From contig JAODTK010000810.1 in the NCBI GenBank assembly GCA_026419785.1, forward strand, positions 62,001 to 126,000: a stretch of 64,000 nt of DNA, read 5' to 3'. The translations under genes were made by a program, and so were the position numbers. The DNA is from Sclerodactyla briareus (lineage: Eukaryota > Echinodermata > Holothuroidea > Dendrochirotida > Sclerodactylidae). Positions 23,377 to 35,717 of this stretch are shown here, piece after piece. The notes under the pieces were generated by a model. It made no database searches, was not told where the DNA came from, and worked only from the letters and a program-made list of their open reading frames with translations. How positions within the stretch are numbered: the stretch's first letter is position 1; every line of letters begins with the position of its first letter.

Positions 23377-24417
23377 ATTTTCGATTCAATCTTGTTTGAG
23401 GTCATGAGGTTTCAAACAGTGAAATCTGACAACTTTTTCGCTTTTTGCCATCAAATGCTCATTCTTTCATGGATCTTTACTATCCTTAGCCACATAAAGA
23501 GGTCCGGACTAAGGTCAGAAGGGTTATTATGAGTCTTATGTGTATTGTGGCCTCCTCTTGCTACAAAAGCATCGGATTGATGGCGACTTGCATTCTAATG
23601 TTCCTTGAGCAGTGCTTCTTATAGCTATGATCGCGAAATTTACATGCAATGTCATTTGAGGTTATATTAGGGTATTCATGCTGAATTTAGTATTTTTCCC
23701 ATGATTCTTTGGAGCTGAAGGATATCGCTCTGTCTGGCAGAAACCACCCCCTAGCGAAGGTTATGTCTAGGCTCGTGGTTTTCATAGGTGAGGCAGTCCA
23801 TTCAGTCTAGAATTCTCCCATAGCTCCCAGCCTATGGGGTGTCGCATCTTGTGAGATGGGAGTTGAAGAGAGAACACTTCTTTGAAACTTAGCCTATCCA
23901 TCTGAAAGGTGTTTGTGGACTACTTGGTCTCATACTGAAGCTTACCTGTGTGCTGCTACTTTGTTATTGTAGTTTTCTGGGTATTATATCATATGCAATG
24001 TAGTTAAAAATGAATTGGTGCTGTAAAGCCTGTAATAATTTGAAATAGGGAGTGGCAACACAGGTTGGGAGAAGCAAATTCCACCCCTGGTGCTACCGTG
24101 CTATGTGTGGATGGAACGGATTAATAGTTCACTGGACTCCATGTTCTGTTGACCACAAACTTCTCAATTAGTTTACTGTGTGTAAAGCTGTGCTGTGTTA
24201 ACCCATGTTAACCTGTGTTAACCCATTGTGTGTTGTACCGTTCAAACTGTAGGCTGTCTTGATTGACTTGTGGAAATGGAGGAAAATCTCTCTCTATGAG
24301 AGCATTGAATTCTCTTGAAATTGTGCTATAACTGTCATTGGGTGTTGAGTCTGTTCATGTTATTAGTTTAAACAGTACATTTGCTGAAAAGAAGTATCAT
24401 GGGCCTCCAAACAGGCA
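23377..24417. other. No recognisable gene
   Basis: Low-coding DNA with repeats of ttaacccatgttaacctg (about 24,196-24,232). Nothing assigned. Confidence 0.35.
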
Positions 24418-25330
24418 TTCTCTGGTGGATGTTAATCGAATTTGGGCACAGTGCCCATTGACCCCTTGGACATCTTTGACCTGGTGAAGTCAAGGTCAGA
24501 GGTCAACAAAGGGAGCGATAAGCCATTGTGTGAATTTGCCTTTTTCACTCCCAGTTGGTCGTTCTTCGATGGATGTTAAGTTGAAATGTGTATCGACTGC
24601 CAGGACATCACTTACCACGCTGAGGCCAAAGGTCGTTGAAGGGGCACCATCAGCCCTGGATGAAATTGCTGTATTGGCCCTCGATTGGTCACTCGTTGAT
24701 GGATGTTGGCCAAACGTTCATCGACTGCTGAGGCAAAATCCTGACTTTGCGAAACTCGGGATCTTTGGTCATTAGAGAGACACAATCAATGTGTCAAATT
24801 ACCCTTTTCACCTACAATTGGTCGTTCTTTGATGGGTGTTGGCCCAAACTAAGTCACAATGTTCATTGACTGCTAGGACATTACTTCGAAGGTCTTTGAA
24901 GGGGCACCATAACCCATGTGTGAAATGAATGTGACCAAACATAGGTACGATGTCTATTGATCTGTGTCCTGCAATGGTCAAGGTCAACTGTCATTTGAGG
25001 ACACAACAGGGCAGTGTGTGAAAATTGTGATTTGATTATTTCTTCTGATGGATGTTGACGACGTTTTCACAAGGTTCATTCAACGTTGGGACATCCTTGG
25101 ATATGTGAGATCAAGCAAAGGTCATAAAAGGTTCCAAGAAGCCACTTGTGAACTGCATTTGGCCCAAATTAACTGATTGGGGGACGGTGTGACCATGTGG
25201 AAGGTGAAGGAGCACAATAGGCCATCAGTTGGTCATTCTTCGATGGCTTTGTCATAGGCACCTTCATTGACTGACTGAGAAATCTTGGCCATCTCATCGT
25301 AATGAAAGAGTTTGCGTACATGCATCCGGT
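24418..25330 (+). repeat. Degenerate tandem repeat, unit about 133 bp
   Basis: The anchor ttggtcgttcttcgatggatg recurs at about 24,553, 24,687, 24,819 and 25,229. The anchor ttcattgactgctaggacat recurs at about 24,595, 24,720, 24,863 and 25,076. Between them are aaggtcgttgaaggggcacc phrases. Matching units in reverse complement occupy 38,880-39,390. Confidence 0.65.
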
Positions 25331-27343
25331 TCGAGAGTCAGCAACCATTGGTGTCTTGTTCATCCATCAACACGTCATGGTATAATGTACTGCCCAGAGG
25401 GTATGTAAAAAAAAGAAACCAACACTTCTAATTTGTGAGCTGCAGCAGAATATAATCCTAATCAAAAGATTTGTAATGGGAGAGTAAATTAACATAAATG
25501 CAACTTCATTAGTATGAACGAATCGCAGAATTAACATAATTGCAACGTCATTAGTATGAACGAATCGCAGAACTTTCGCAACCAATGGAATGTGAAAATA
25601 TACCATACAATTGTCAACATAAAGATTGTCACACAGAGCCCTAGTTGTCATCAGTTTATAAGCTCCGTTCTACAAGACGAGTAGTTCGTATCCAGATTGG
25701 TGTAGCGTCGGATGTGGAAAAGGTCTGTTTCGAGGAAATATGGCGGTCATGGTTTCTGCTGCTTGAAAAACTTAACGATCCTAGAATACAGTTGTTTCAA
25801 CTGTCGAATCATGTTATTTGGAAGTCTTCTTTATGTCTTCTTTATGTATCAGTTTGCAGTTGTAAGGGAAGCGAAAAGAAGATATGAAGATATGCTTCAC
25901 TTCGCCACTATCTCGAAACACGAATGTGACGGATGTAAAATTCGCAGAATCGGAAATTCATATGAAAACCACGGAGATGAACATTCGTCAATATGTGATG
26001 GATATACTGTAAATTTCGTGCATTAAGAAATCCCGTGCCCAATCGATTTTGAACTCTCGAAATGCGTTGAAGCAAGCGAGACGTCATCATACACTCGGAA
26101 TGCTTTAACACCATGAACCTTCAGAAAGTAAACTAAGCGCGAACGATTCTATACGCCTTAGAAATAGGTATGAACTGTCTATGTACTCCATTTTCGCCAA
26201 GAATGTATATAGGTGGCTGTCCCAAGCAGAGGACGATCATTGAATTAAAATCCCACAGCCTATTCCCATATTTCTATCATTTTAATCGGTGTACTAGAAT
26301 ACACCGAGATTCATTATAACTCGATTGAGCATAGTTTTGAAATTTTGAAAACAGTACATTTATAAATGCAGGCTATTAGACGCAAATGACATAAATGTTT
26401 TATGAATATTCGTTAAAATTAGTTCCTTGCCCATCCATCACAACTTTCTCAAAAGTGTTTGTGTGTGTGGAGGGGGATGGGTGGCCACATTATGAAAACT
26501 TGTCAATTGGAGTATTGTAAACAACTGCGGGGGACATGTCCTCCAGGCCTCCCTACCCCCGGATATTGATGCTCATGTTTCATACATGAAATACTCGACC
26601 TTCAATACTCAACCGAAGGTTAACTACATCATTATCATATTATTATTACATATAGTAGCTATTGGATACACTCACAGAAGAAAGAAAAAAAACATTAGTA
26701 AGTCAAAAGCAAATTAGGATATAATTAATCACAGTCTCTCAGTAATTGAATACTTCAGTTAGGTTTAGTTGTTGTCTATATAATAGGTATACAACATGGT
26801 CGATTCTCTTGAAAGTAATTGAACAGGACATGTGGAATGGGAACACTGATATCAATAAAACGTGCACCGTCTCGTTTACGTGTTACCGCTTATTTGCACC
26901 GTTCCGTTGTTTCAGGCCGGAGGGGTCTAATCATGATCGTAAGTGATCCGTGAGCCATGACGGTGACTTTTGTCAGACTAAATCATGTAGATGGTTGTGT
27001 ATGTTCGTGTGTACGTGTGTGTATTTTTTTTCTTCTTATGAATCCGACTGGTTGTATATTTCACAGTCGTTTACTATTATACATACGTCAGATACTACCA
27101 ATCGTTTTTTCACTGTGGCTACCTTCTTGTTACTTCGCGAATATGTCATGAAACCTGGACTGTGCCATTCATAACTACATACTACCACGTGCTGGGGCTG
27201 CCGTCTGCTGATTCGGGAGCGCTGCTAATATTCTACGAACGTGTACACCAACGGTAACCACATACCAACAGTAACACATTGGCTGCATGGGCCGTGACCG
27301 ATGTGACATTCAACGTGAATGATTTGCATATTTTATGCAAAAT
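24550..27343 (+). repeat. Large inverted repeat, arm A
   Basis: About 2.8 kb whose reverse complement is found, in the same order, at 36,331-39,390. Collinear landmarks (A to B) are: gaccaaacataggt (24,936 to about 39,080), gaacgaatcgcag (about 25,557 to 38,620), ggtgtagcgtcggatgtgg (25,698 to about 38,475), ccacggagatgaacattcgtca (to 38,195-38,215) and gaaatactcgacc (26,586 to about 37,670). Further in are tctaatcatgat(c/t)gtaagtg (26,928 to about 36,760), gccattcataactacata (about 27,162 to 36,500) and gggccgtgaccga (27,290 to 36,380). Identity is visibly high in blocks but with many indels, so the duplication is not recent. No terminal motif or protein was recognised in the arms. Confidence 0.9.
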
Positions 27344-27442
27344 CCTAAACATATACGAAAACCAAAACCATTTATTCGTGGTCACTGGAGCTCATCCAGT
27401 GTGTCTGATTTGCCAACTGTTGTTCAACTTTCATGATGAAAC

Positions 27443-27500
27443 GGGGTGGTGGGGGGGGGGGGGGGGGGTGGTCTACCTCCCATCCCCCCCCCCAAATTTT
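27443..27500. repeat. G-run/C-run hairpin
   Basis: A run of about 18 G followed by tggtctacctcccat and a run of nine C. It is the longest stem-forming G/C-run pair in the window. It lies just inside arm A, in DNA not shared with arm B. Confidence 0.65.
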
Positions 27501-27939
27501 AACATAGATTCGAGTCTCTGGATGTAGTGTCTAAATTTGTCTTATTATGTCACTCTTCAGGTTTGTTGATTTTCATGAAAAGTATTTACCGCGGTCCACT
27601 ATTGGTCCTGAGGTTTTTAAAATTTGAGAATGGGTCAAATAATGAGTCTAATTTGTAACATTTAGGCATGGTCAACAATCAGTTCTAATGATTTTGATAT
27701 TGGCCACTGATAGTGGTCATTATAGTGTTGTACCCAGGGCTGGCAAACCAAAGCACCTCCCTATGCTTTTGGAAGTTGTTGTTTTATTCTGATAAAGGCA
27801 ATTGGCTCTTCTCCGACTCTTAGATCAGGTTGGTTAAACGATACTAAAGCGAAAAATGGCGAGACTAGCGGTTCGTGAACCAACTTGTATACCAAGTGTA
27901 ATGAATGCTGGACACTGATTCTTTGACAACTATTGATAC

Positions 27940-28610
27940 AGGCCAGTGACAGAGAAAAACATGTTGTTCATAGTATTTTAGTTTAGAAAGGATCAGGAAA
28001 GACAAAATCCCCATGAAAGACCCTGGAGTCACAACATCCCAGAGAACGGTTAACCAGATTTGCCGAAGGAATTCGGCCCACAATTCTTGACGGCTGTTCC
28101 CACTCTTCGAGCAGTATACAACATCGTTCACAGGAAGATCCATTGATTCAATAACATACTTTCCCCGCGCGAAATATTTAATTTACGAATGTCCAATCTA
28201 CAGCGTTTGCCCGAGGCAATGACCCCTATTGGTGGTAATATAAGAAAACTCAAGGAAGCAGTGAAAGAGTAGGCCTCTAATACTATGAACAATAGTGAAC
28301 CTGAATCAAATTACCTCGAATTCGCCTCAGCTCTCCCGGAAGTGGACGGAGGACACATTAATATTTCTCGTAAGGTAAAATCCTGAGACAGGGATTAACC
28401 AGTAGCCCTCCGTGAACGTTTTCAAACACCTGTTTATCTCTCGAGAAATGAGGGCTCTCTACTCGGACGGAAAAATTCCAAGGTGAGGTCTAACCAGTTG
28501 CTCGAACAGGCTGACAATAATACTAAGGAAACTGTGACGTCTAATCAGCCAGAATCCGATCACCATTCCTCGCAGCTTCAGCACACTGCTTAGAGGGATT
28601 TAAAAAAGAA
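27940..28610 (-). pseudogene. CR1/L2-like LINE fragment, 3' end only
   Basis: Collinear with the 3' half of the 20,235-21,640 copy in the same orientation. Shared landmarks are acatccca, acgaatgtccaatct, ccgaattcgcct/tcgaattcgcctcagct, gaacgttttcaa and gacgtctaatca. It is 5' truncated at about 28,610, as is usual for LINE insertions. Only disrupted RT C-terminal sequence remains. It lies in the spacer of the large inverted repeat. Confidence 0.65.
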
Positions 28611-29995
28611 GAAAGAAAATACAAAATGACTTCTGAGAACTTTTCTGGTTGAAGGCGACTAGTTAACATTAACCGGTTTTGTTATTGCCTAAATTTAATG
28701 AGAATACCCAAGCTAAGGAGAGGGTATCAATTCAAGAAACAGTAATGTTTGACTTTACTATTTTGCAAAAGTGCGGAGGTTACGCATGTTACATATGTGG
28801 CCTAAAAGCAAACGACATTTTTTTGTCTGTTCTACATATCTGACTACCATCTAAATATGAGGCCCAGCGACAGGAATGTTCTTCAGGCATTCTAGCTTGA
28901 CAAATAATACAAATATACACCAGACACCAATGGGGAGTAAAAATTAGGTTCATGGGGCATTGAGACGGATCTTTTCAAATGCCACTCCCCACTAGAATGA
29001 GTCATTTTGAGTGCAGGTTGAACGGTTGAAATCTGTTTGAGCCACTTGCGTAGACGTCAAGGTTCACTGATTCTAAATGTGATAATGAGTAAGTGAAGCC
29101 CACAGTAACACAAAACGGAAAAACGGAGCCCTAAAACAGCGATGTTTTAGACAAACAACTAATATAGTACTGTCCACATCTACATTGTATAATTCAATTA
29201 GAATATACATACGCTTCTAAGACACACGCTATGCCGCTAAGTGATTTAAAGGAACTGATACAAACGAAGGTGTACAAAAAAGGGTAAATTCCATATCGAT
29301 CGGAAAGTAGTACTACGACTCATCAAGCTGGTGTTAGAATCACAGTCAATAAAGAGGCACTTCTAGGAGCGAACCCCTCAATGAATATCCCCCACCCCCG
29401 GCAATTCCTACCCAAACATTTTTTTAATAGGGGTGTTTCACTCGTGTTTGCCTATATATTTCATCCTCATCCGACTAATCCATCCATTGAGCGTAGCCTG
29501 TCAACCTCTGATAGTATTTTTTTTTTTTTTTATACACAGGCGGCATATACTTATTTGTGAACTAGCTCAAAGTATGAGTAAAAAGAAACTAACGAAACTG
29601 GCGCGTTCATCAATGAATAAGAAAATGAACAAGTATATTATGTAAGGTATGTTGTTATCCACGAATATTATTCGGTTACGAATATTAGGAAATATTATTT
29701 CAAAATAACTAGAGACGGTGGTCGACGCTGGCCAGATCTACACAAAAACACTTGAATTAGGCCTGAAGATGTCAATACGGACTATTTTTCATGTTGTGAG
29801 ATGGGCGAGGTTACTACGGAATGATCTCGTAATTGACGGGAGCATTCTCGTACTGCTGTCTGCGATAGTGTACTACGGTACCTGTGTGATCACAGAGGTA
29901 AATATCTGGGCTTCGTTGGGTACTGCCTGACTGCGCCGGGCGCACCATACGCAGCCACAGGCGTCATTCCTTCCCGGCCCTGCAGGCACTCAAAA
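28611..29995. other. No recognisable gene
   Basis: AT-rich with a poly-T run at about 29,517-29,531. A 70-aa plus-strand ORF at 29,718-29,930 has no known motif. Confidence 0.35.
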
Positions 29996-29999
29996 ACCC

Positions 30000-31856
30000 C
30001 AACAACTCCTTTCGTACATGTGTTGTACTCTTTGATCTCCACCCCTTCCCTGGGCGTCTTAACCAGCTCCTTTGAACGTGCCCTCCCACAAGATGAACGC
30101 GGTAAAGTTACTAGTAATGTAGTTTCCGCGGTGTTGCTATTACGACGGCCATAAGATTTTTCGCGTCGACTCCACGATGTCGAGGACATCTGTTGGAGGC
30201 TCGATTTCAAACTTCTTAATCATACTGGGATGAGTGAGATGTAAGTTTTTAACCCATGCGTCTCTGTGTAATACAGAACATGGTACTGTGAGGGGAAGGA
30301 CGAACGTTACGGGAGAGGTTGCTTCAGGGTGAATGTTCCACTTTCCTGAAAGATTCTCTTTCCCTGAGTGTTGGTGAAGCTACCACTCATCATATTTTCG
30401 TTCAAAGAATTATCAACGATATTGTCTTGGAAGAACAGTAACCAAAGAGCTTGATCTCATCTTGTCGTCTTTTAGTGGTACCTCAATCTTCCTAACATTA
30501 TAGCAGTTGGAACCCCATGAAACTTCGGCCATGGTAGTTTCCCAACAGAAGTAGAGAACATTGTTACGATCGTAACATACAGACAACTTTCCCAATTTGT
30601 ACATTTCGGCAGGCAATTGAACAGAATATATCTCCATTTGATCAGGGTTTTGGAAAGGCTTCCTGCAAATTTCGATCTTGTCGGTGGATAAGTCGAACTG
30701 ACAAAGTATGAAGTTTCCCTGGCTGTCAACGAAAACGAAGTCAGGCAGATACTTCGCATGAACCGATATCAGGGTAAGGGATATTTTGTGATGGCGTGAA
30801 AACTATTTCTTGTTTCAAATTTGCACATTTGCGCACCCCCCCAGATCAGAGTTAGACTTTCCTCCCCAAGTTCATCTAACGCTTTTGTAAGGTCGTCTGA
30901 CATCGCGATTACTTCCCAAGGATTTTTCTCTTCTATGAGTTTTCGCGCCATTTCCTGTGCATTCGTCATCCTTTGAATCCATTCCTTCGCCACCCGGTTT
31001 CGCGCCTCGATGAAATTTGACCTTGCAGTAAGTGTCTCGACCATGTGTCCTTTTTTTATCCTGAAGGTCTTTCTCAATTTTGGCTATTATCTCCTTACAC
31101 GCTCATCTATTTGAAGTTTCAGTTTTTGTTTTGCCTTCTCGATTTCTCTCACACACCTTCCCCGCCTTCATTAGCGAATTCGACACTTTTTGCCAGACAA
31201 TCGTCGCTGGCGTCCACGAGCTTACTAAGTGATTCGAGTGCACTCTCGAATTGACTCATGGCCTCAATGCAATCATGCTTTGAATGAACTACAATAGTGC
31301 AATCTCTGCAGACAAGCTTTGAGCAGGTCTTGCAGAAGAAGCGTAACTTCTCTGATGTGTGTTGATCGCAAAAGGGAGATTGTGAGGCTCTCCAATCTTG
31401 TCGGAATTCTGGGTCACTCATCTTATCTAGAGGGATCACACGACATCGTGACCGCGCAACACGGGGAAGAGGCTGTGCTGATCTTTACATTTGGAACATA
31501 TCGCAAAGTAACAGTCTGCGCAAAACGCCACTGTTTCTTGGGCTTTACATGATTCACAGATCAACACTTTTTTCTCGAGGGATGTTAGTTTCTCGAGTAA
31601 GCTGATCCTCTCAGCCAATTTATCAAATGAAAATTGGTTTGCAAACCCTTGACACCCGTTTCTGGTAACTTGCAGACCTTTCGACACGTCGGACATGAGA
31701 ATGATTCTTGTCCTCTTGCTTTGTAGTATCCTTCTCCAGACATCCTTCGCAGAAGCTATGAATACAAGACAGCATCTTCGGCGTCTTGGACTGACTCATG
31801 CAGATGGAGCAGACGAGGAAGTCCTCGTTCATGTCCTTCACGACTTTACTCGCCAT
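30000..31856 (-). pseudogene. TRIM family (RING, two B-boxes, coiled coil, NHL-like) pseudogene
   Basis: From the ATG at 31,856 (MASKVVKDMNED) the product begins with a RING finger: CSIC, then the C/H pair in LSCIHSFC, then C..C, and after a frame change FSCPTC, so all eight zinc ligands are visible. After another frame change comes B-box 1 (CESC...CADC...CSKC, about 31,560-31,450). B-box 2 follows (FCDQH...FCKTC...CRDC, about 31,370-31,270), then a Glu/Lys-rich coiled coil (31,240-30,850). The C-terminal half has propeller-like blocks such as FVFVDSQGNF and NNVLYFCW, ending about DAWVKNL and EPPTDVLDIV near 30,180. At least four frameshifts interrupt it. No intron is evident. TRIM proteins are E3 ubiquitin ligases, and this layout is like TRIM2/3/45/71. 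Either a decayed single-exon gene or indel errors would explain the breaks. Confidence 0.8.
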
Positions 31857-32421
31857 GACGTCGGTTTGACTGGAGAAAAAAGGAAGGACATGTCAGATGG
31901 ATCGATTTGATAATGTCGGCCATCTTCAAACTGTTAAACCGTGCACGTCCCTCCAATTGCTCGAAAAAAAAAATCATGGTTGCATGGGTTCATTGGGTCG
32001 TAGCCGATGTGATTGATCAAGACCAAATGGTGAATGTGATACTGTAGCCACTCAGCCAGTGTACCTGTAGTCACTGTTGCTGGTTACCATAGCAACAATT
32101 TGAGTGGGCGGGAAACTTGCACTAAGGGGGACTCTTTAGTGAGATATCCATGTTTATAAGAGTGAGCCAGAATTTATAAAGGTGTCCATGTTTGCATTGA
32201 CTTTATGAAAACGTTAGGAGTCCATCCCAAGCATACATAGGTTTCTAGCTTTCTTTCGAAGAAAAATATTATTAAAAGGTTTGGGACAATTGAAAACGAC
32301 TGAATAAGGAATCAAACTTGTGACTTTACATGCCGTCGGCTTTGCTTTTTATGAAGAATACTATTATCAAAAGCAGTCGGACCGAACTCGGATGGATTAT
32401 TACAGTATGACAAACAAATAC
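31857..32421. other. Upstream region of the TRIM pseudogene, no gene
   Basis: The DNA upstream of the TRIM start codon (minus strand) shows no TATA box that I would defend. Short AT-rich DNA lies between it and the next candidate exon. Confidence 0.3.
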
Positions 32422-32555
32422 AATGACGGTGAACGTTTGTTGGGGTCGTCTGCTTATAAATTTCAAGAGTGACTTTAGCTGTTTAGTCGGCACCACAGTG
32501 CCTAAAATGTCTTCTTGCAGGCTGTACTCAGATCTCGAGGCGTACTTTTCACAGG
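32422..32555 (-). CDS. Candidate exon with CARD-like helix pattern
   Basis: A T-rich tract ending tttttttttag (AG at 32,557-32,556) is a good splice acceptor. The frame that follows is open for 71 residues in all and reaches a possible weak donor, ATT|gtattt, at 32,421. The peptide contains SLQEDILGTVVPTKQLKSLL, followed by KFISRRPQQTFTVI. The spacing of hydrophobic residues and the LL.FI.RRP..TF pattern resemble helices 3 to 5 of a CARD death-fold domain, which recruits partners in apoptosis and innate immune signalling. It lies upstream of the TRIM relic on the same strand. The resemblance is by eye only; no companion exon was found. Confidence 0.25.
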
Positions 32556-33366
32556 CTAAAAAAAACATATAACATTTATACTACGTGTAGATATTCATTT
32601 TCGGTCAAAGCTCGGAAGATACAACAGCTCTCTTCCGTCTTCGGCAATGGGACAAGAGGCGAATATGAAAAAATATGGTTGGAAGGCTATGCTTGATCCG
32701 TGACATGAGCGCCAGAGTCTCATTCCCTGTTTCGAAGGATCCGTAATAACTCAAACACTTTCATTCCATATGTCCATGTCTTGCTTAGTTGAAGCAAGAA
32801 TACTTCTTCAGGATGTGTGTTCACTTCATATTTAATCCTCGCAATCCGGAAGTTCAGGGAATTCGGTTGATCTGATTATTTATTCAACGCAGCATTCCCA
32901 AGAGACGGGTGCGGAGACAGGCAAAAGGTCGTTTGATGTCTTGTCTCCCACGCACGGACACTGACGCAAGAGTTCTTGCACGGAATTGGGTCTTGAATTA
33001 ACTCCAACTTTAACGGTTCAACCATTATCGCCTTCCGGGCATTTTTTTTATAATGAAGCCACGTTGTAGAAATGGCTGTTCTCTACTATAGCTAGCTACA
33101 TCCTAAAATTTACAAGAACGATCGACGGCAAAAGCGACGAGCGAAATTCAAAGAATCGAACTAATGGAGGGGAGGAATGGAGGAACATGGTGCTCACACA
33201 ATCTTGTTCGGGACTTTCCCTGGGACGGAATAACTTCAAATCCAACCCATGAAGGGAACCACTTGCCCAAAACTTTCATTGCATCGAGCAGTATGTTTAA
33301 TTCACAGCCTGAAGGGAAATGATGACGGAATCACGCGAGGCAGCAAGCGGTTGCGCTAAAAATGTA
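32556..33366. other. No recognisable gene
   Basis: No exon pair, domain or repeat recognised. Confidence 0.35.
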
Positions 33367-34192
33367 TTAAGCTGCGTACCATGCAGGGGCGGGAGGGCGG
33401 GCGGGCGGGCGGGCGGGCGTTTGGGAAGACTGTTTCCATGCACGCGGGCGGGCTGCGGGCGTTTTTCGACTCACGCCCATCTTCCAACTTAGTGTGTATA
33501 GCGCTATATAAGCACTGATGTAGCCTACTAGTATTAATATTGGTATTAGTAGGTTATTATGATTAGTATTGTGGTTGTTATCGTCGTTGTCGTTGTCATT
33601 GTCGTGGTCAATGTCGGTGTTGTTGTTGTTGTCGTCGTTGTGTTGTCGTTGTCATCGTTGTGTAGTCTGGCGTTGTTGGCAAACAACGGACGAATGACTA
33701 GTGTTTAACCTAAACACCGGTGTTTTTTTTCTAAAAAACCATTGTTCTAATGTCAACGATTACGGCCACCATTAAACTTCACAATTGACAAGTTTTGGAG
33801 ATTATATTAGCAAATACTTGAATATCACCATCGGTTTAACAGTAATATGTGTTCAATAGGTGTCTGGCTCGGTAATCTATACACAATCTGTATAAAATCT
33901 CACACCTATTTTGAACCAAGTTATGATGTGGTGTGAACATTATTCGAGAACCTAAAATTGTCCTCTACTCTCCATTACTCCCGGCTTCAAGCGGTACCAG
34001 ATTGCAGGTGGAATCCCCGGAAGGATTCGAAATACACGCGGACCGCGGTCGCGCGGAAGAAATCGCTACATACCGATTGGGACAAAACGCCCGCCCGCCC
34101 GCCCGCCTGCATGTAGACGGCTCAGTTGAAAATAACGATGAGCGATTTTAGGCGCCCGCCCGCCCGCCCGCGTGCATGGAAACGCGGCTTAA
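33367..34192. mobile_element. TTAA-flanked foldback DNA transposon (non-autonomous)
   Basis: Both ends are TTAA (33,367-33,370 and 34,189-34,192), the target site of piggyBac and Kolobok elements. The inner ends are inverted: left gctgcgtaccatgca, and right, on the minus strand, gccgcgtttccatgca. Each end then runs into GGGC units (left 33,387-33,419; right 34,152-34,171 as CCCG). A second inner copy of the CATGCA plus GGGC block is found on both sides (left 33,433-33,452, right 34,086-34,114), giving a doubled foldback structure. The centre (33,541-33,670) is a GTT/GTC-rich run. No transposase is encoded; the 72-aa ORF at 33,933-34,151 ends in the repeat. Confidence 0.75.
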
Positions 34193-35717
34193 AGGACGTA
34201 ACCTACCCGTCTCGTGGAAACGTAAAACTTAAGAACAACAAATAACTTCTATGGGAACACATGTTGACAATTGTCTGGGTCTTGTCCGGATATTACAAGC
34301 TGCCTCTTCTAATGTTGACTTATTCAATATCGGGCCAAGCTCAACTTAATCATCACTATGACCATCACATTCAGCACGGTTTTGTGGGTTGCTCTATGAT
34401 TCAGATGACTATTTTACGCATTCTCCATGGGGACATCATATTCAGGATTCAAATCCGATGATAATTCGTAACAGCAGGCAAAATAGTTACTTTTCCACAT
34501 ATTATGATCTCTAGTTAATATAGCAATTGTCTTCACGTGTCTTCCCCCGAGAGAATCCCAACATCAAATATTGTTTGATCTGAGATCAAAAATGTGTAAA
34601 AAGCCATGCCTTAAGAGGTTTCATATTCCTGCCATTTTAAACCTGATGATGTTGACCTCTAACAAATCAACAGAATCAAATTAAAAGAAAAGGCGAACCG
34701 GCCAGTCGGATGCCGTGTTAAAGTACGAACATCCCATCACATACACACATGTACAGGTAGAATAATGTCGAAAAACCAAAACAAAAATTACGTTCTTTGA
34801 ATCTGCTGAAGAAAAAATGAAATAATGTGAAGTAGGTGATTTCACGCTCCTGGGTTTCAAAGAAGAATGTAAAAACGAAAGACCACCAGTCAGTTTGTAG
34901 AGGCAGGGAGCACGAGTTGGTCTAACTGGGGTGGGTGTGGCGTGGTTGGGTTGTAGTGGGTGCCCGTACACATTTTTTACGTGGGCCACGTTTATATCTG
35001 CCAGAGCAAAGGACGGAGGTAAGGAACAAGAAAAGTCCGCCCCAAACCAACGTATTTCACTAAAATGTTTTATACTTGATTCATCAACTACCTGTTGTTG
35101 TTGTCGAAACCGACTTGCCCCCAATTGTTGATATTCGTGCTATTTCGAAATGGTCAAACTAAATTGGAACATGAATAAACTGCATTAGCCTAAAAACCAT
35201 CTATGCATTTTAGATTTCATCGCACACGTTCACATTCCCGACTATAACAAGTTTTAGTCTAAGAATTGAGTTAAGTGCGTTGTGTGTGGCAGCAAAGCCT
35301 ACATGCTACTTCTCGTCAGTTCAACAAGGCACTACGCAGTTATGACGGCGTGAATCTCAAAGATCTCAAGTCGCTATTATGCATGCCTGATTTATTAATC
35401 ATTCAGTTCAGAACGAAATCAGTCACTAAAATCCCAAGCAAGTAGGCTGGAGCGGCAGCCCCCCAAGACATGGAATAGCAATAGTACAACAAGTGGTCGA
35501 GAAGCCAACCATCAGAATAGTATACTATCTTGGAAAACCAAGGTTGTGTTCGACTGCCAGTCCCCGACTGTTCGTGAACGTGTTTTGCAGGGTTCGCAGG
35601 TTGCGTCCAGAGTGGAAAAAAACTGCGGAAGAACCATGTTTTGTCCAGCCCGCCCATTACGCAGAATAGGTCCCGAGAGCCGCGACTGTCGCAGCATCTC
35701 AACCGCCAAGGACAATC
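34193..35717. other. No recognisable gene
   Basis: A 147-aa minus-strand ORF (34,681-35,124) is the longest uninterrupted ORF in this interval. I see no known domain, no signal peptide and no splice-bounded exon. Two further overlapping ORFs (35,403-35,934, minus) run into the adjacent repeat. Confidence 0.35.

Noticed and set aside
34681-35124. 147-aa minus-strand ORF as a gene
   Set aside because: No domain, signal peptide, splice border or conserved partner in the window; length alone is not enough in 64 kb.
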